NCBI GenBank assembly: GCA_964058805.1
Contig: CAXKVV010001165.1
Coordinates: forward strand, 1-31,735
Length of the DNA: 31,735 nt
Source: Schoenoplectus triqueter
Taxonomy: Eukaryota > Streptophyta > Magnoliopsida > Poales > Cyperaceae
Reading direction: 5' to 3'
Below the pieces are notes generated by a model. That model had not been told where the DNA came from. It saw only the letters and a list, made by a program, of their open reading frames with translations, and searched no databases. Position numbers and translations under genes: made by a program. How positions within the stretch are numbered: position 1 is the first letter of the stretch; the number at the start of each line of letters is the position of its first letter. Shown here in pieces: positions 30,421 through 31,735 of this stretch.

Positions 30421-31735
30421 GATTCCAATTTTATATATATGATCCTTGAATTTTAATTGAGTTACATGAAAAATTTTGAAATTTCACATCTCATACATGT
30501 AAAGCCATATGTGTGTTCAACTTTTTTTTTAATGAGATTAACAAAATGATTTGTGAATAGATATACAAATTCGCATAATATATATATATATATATATTTT
30601 CAAAAAAAATGAAACAGTGAATTAATATTTATTCTCCTCGTCGGTTTTGATGCATATACCAAGTAAGTTCAGTTAAGTATGCATGATTAAGACCAAATAA
30701 ATAAAGTTACAATTTATTTGGTTCTTGCTTGAACTCGAGAGTAAAAAGATTTTTTTTTGGTTAATCGGTGAAAGGTTTTCTATTGACGGTTATTTATAAA
30801 AAAATGATTTTTTTAAGTAACCATGAAATGATAAATGGCATTAGATGTATAAACTAAATTAATTACAAACAATTTGGTTCTAATAGTTTGTTGCATAAAT
30901 CATATTAGAAACTAGCATGACATTTGTTATTTATTAAATTAATGAGATTAGTTTAATAAATTTATTTTGAAATTAAATTATGAGATAACTTAATTTGAAA
31001 TGTCAAGAAAATATGTGGATTAAATTCATGTTATGTTTATGTATCGTGCGTGACATGACACAAATTTGAATTGCGTGGGTATCATGTGTGTGTGGCATGA
31101 CACAAGATATATTGTGCTAACTTTGTTTTGTAGGAAGTTGAGTAGTATGGCTAATGTTCAATGTCTTGTGTGATGTATTGAATGTTATGTGAATGATGTG
31201 TGTAACGTGACCTTTGATATTTCATTAATTAATTAATATTGACAAATTGTTAAAGCTAATTTGATGTATTCATTTGGAGCTTGCATGTCTAATTAGGATT
31301 TAGTATATTTATATCGCATTTAAATTTATTAGGTTAGATTTGAGTAGAATAAATATATTTATTTGTGTATGTGGAGTTTACCGTGGCGTGAAGATGGTGC
31401 GTGGAGATGCATATCAAGATATCATACTACTCAGCGCCTGATTGCATGGAATGTGAATATTTTCTAAATATTATTATTATATGATTTGAATCGTTAATTA
31501 TGAGTCTAGGAGTATGGGTGTATGCTTAATCAGACTTGAACTTGAATTGCAAAATAATAATAAAGTCCCTATAAAAATTAGGATGTATTGTACTTCATAT
31601 TCTATCCCTTTCAAACTATTGGCATTAGGATGACGTAGTCCTACTCAATAGACATTTCTTTTTATCCTTTAGGAATTTGAGTCATGCGGGGCACATAGAG
31701 TGATGTTTGTCTAATGGGGTTATCGGATCGTATTC
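30421..31735. other. AT-rich DNA to the window end, unclassified
   Basis: I find no gene. There is an AT microsatellite at 30578-30598 and two GACATGACACAA-type words about 48 bp apart (31054 and 31098). The segment may be a continuation of the LTR element, but no homology inside the window supports this. Confidence 0.4.

Overview
This looks like an AT-rich plant nuclear DNA window. The evidence is GT-AG spliced genes, an SBP-box (SPL) transcription factor carrying a miR156 target site, TATA-box promoters, and nested plant-type LINEs, LTR-like sequences and MITEs. I see no rRNA or tRNA gene and no prokaryotic gene organisation. The SPL protein belongs to the SPL13/OsSPL16-like part of the family. 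The species cannot be fixed from the sequence; a non-grass monocot is only a guess.

Two genes are supported. The first is a three-exon SPL gene on the + strand (coding span 3527-6264, 310 aa). It has a complete SBP zinc-finger domain split across exons 1 and 2, and a nearly canonical miR156-binding site in exon 3. Its first intron (1338 nt) holds a long, nearly perfect hairpin and a small MITE; its second intron holds a 23-bp-period tandem repeat. The second is a small three-exon gene on the - strand (10104-10919, 80 aa). It is not visible as one ORF because its first two exons are 15 and 57 nt. It encodes a hydrophilic protein I do not recognise.

The rest is repeats. Three decayed LINE copies lie on the - strand: 12.47-13.99 kb, 15.22-19.07 kb and 25.82-28.14 kb. 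The middle one is split by an LTR-like insertion (about 16.01-18.60 kb), which itself contains a 390-bp Mutator-like MITE with a 9-bp target duplication, so three insertion events are stacked. At least three MITE families are present: one with three copies (2.2, 2.5 and 14.1 kb), one with a full copy at 9.1 kb and a half copy at 28.7 kb, and one at 28.3 kb wedged between CT/TA microsatellites. A relative of the 16-18.6 kb LTR-like sequence lies in the opposite orientation from about 28.93 kb.

The least explained stretch is 19.1-25.5 kb. It has no convincing gene, but it carries many stem-loops in families. Within a family the loop is shared while the two arms differ from copy to copy and remain complementary to each other. 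The clearest case is at 25.0-25.46 kb, where six copies of a loop related to GTTCTGTAGTA are each enclosed by different, mutually complementary arms. Similar pairs occur at 19.3/19.5 kb, 19.85/19.98 kb, 22.2/22.3 kb and 22.59/22.77 kb. A purely AT-rich satellite with 204-bp and about 126-bp units lies inside this zone (23.85-24.64 kb). I regard the covarying stem-loop arrays as the main candidate for something undescribed. They may belong to a large non-autonomous transposable element.
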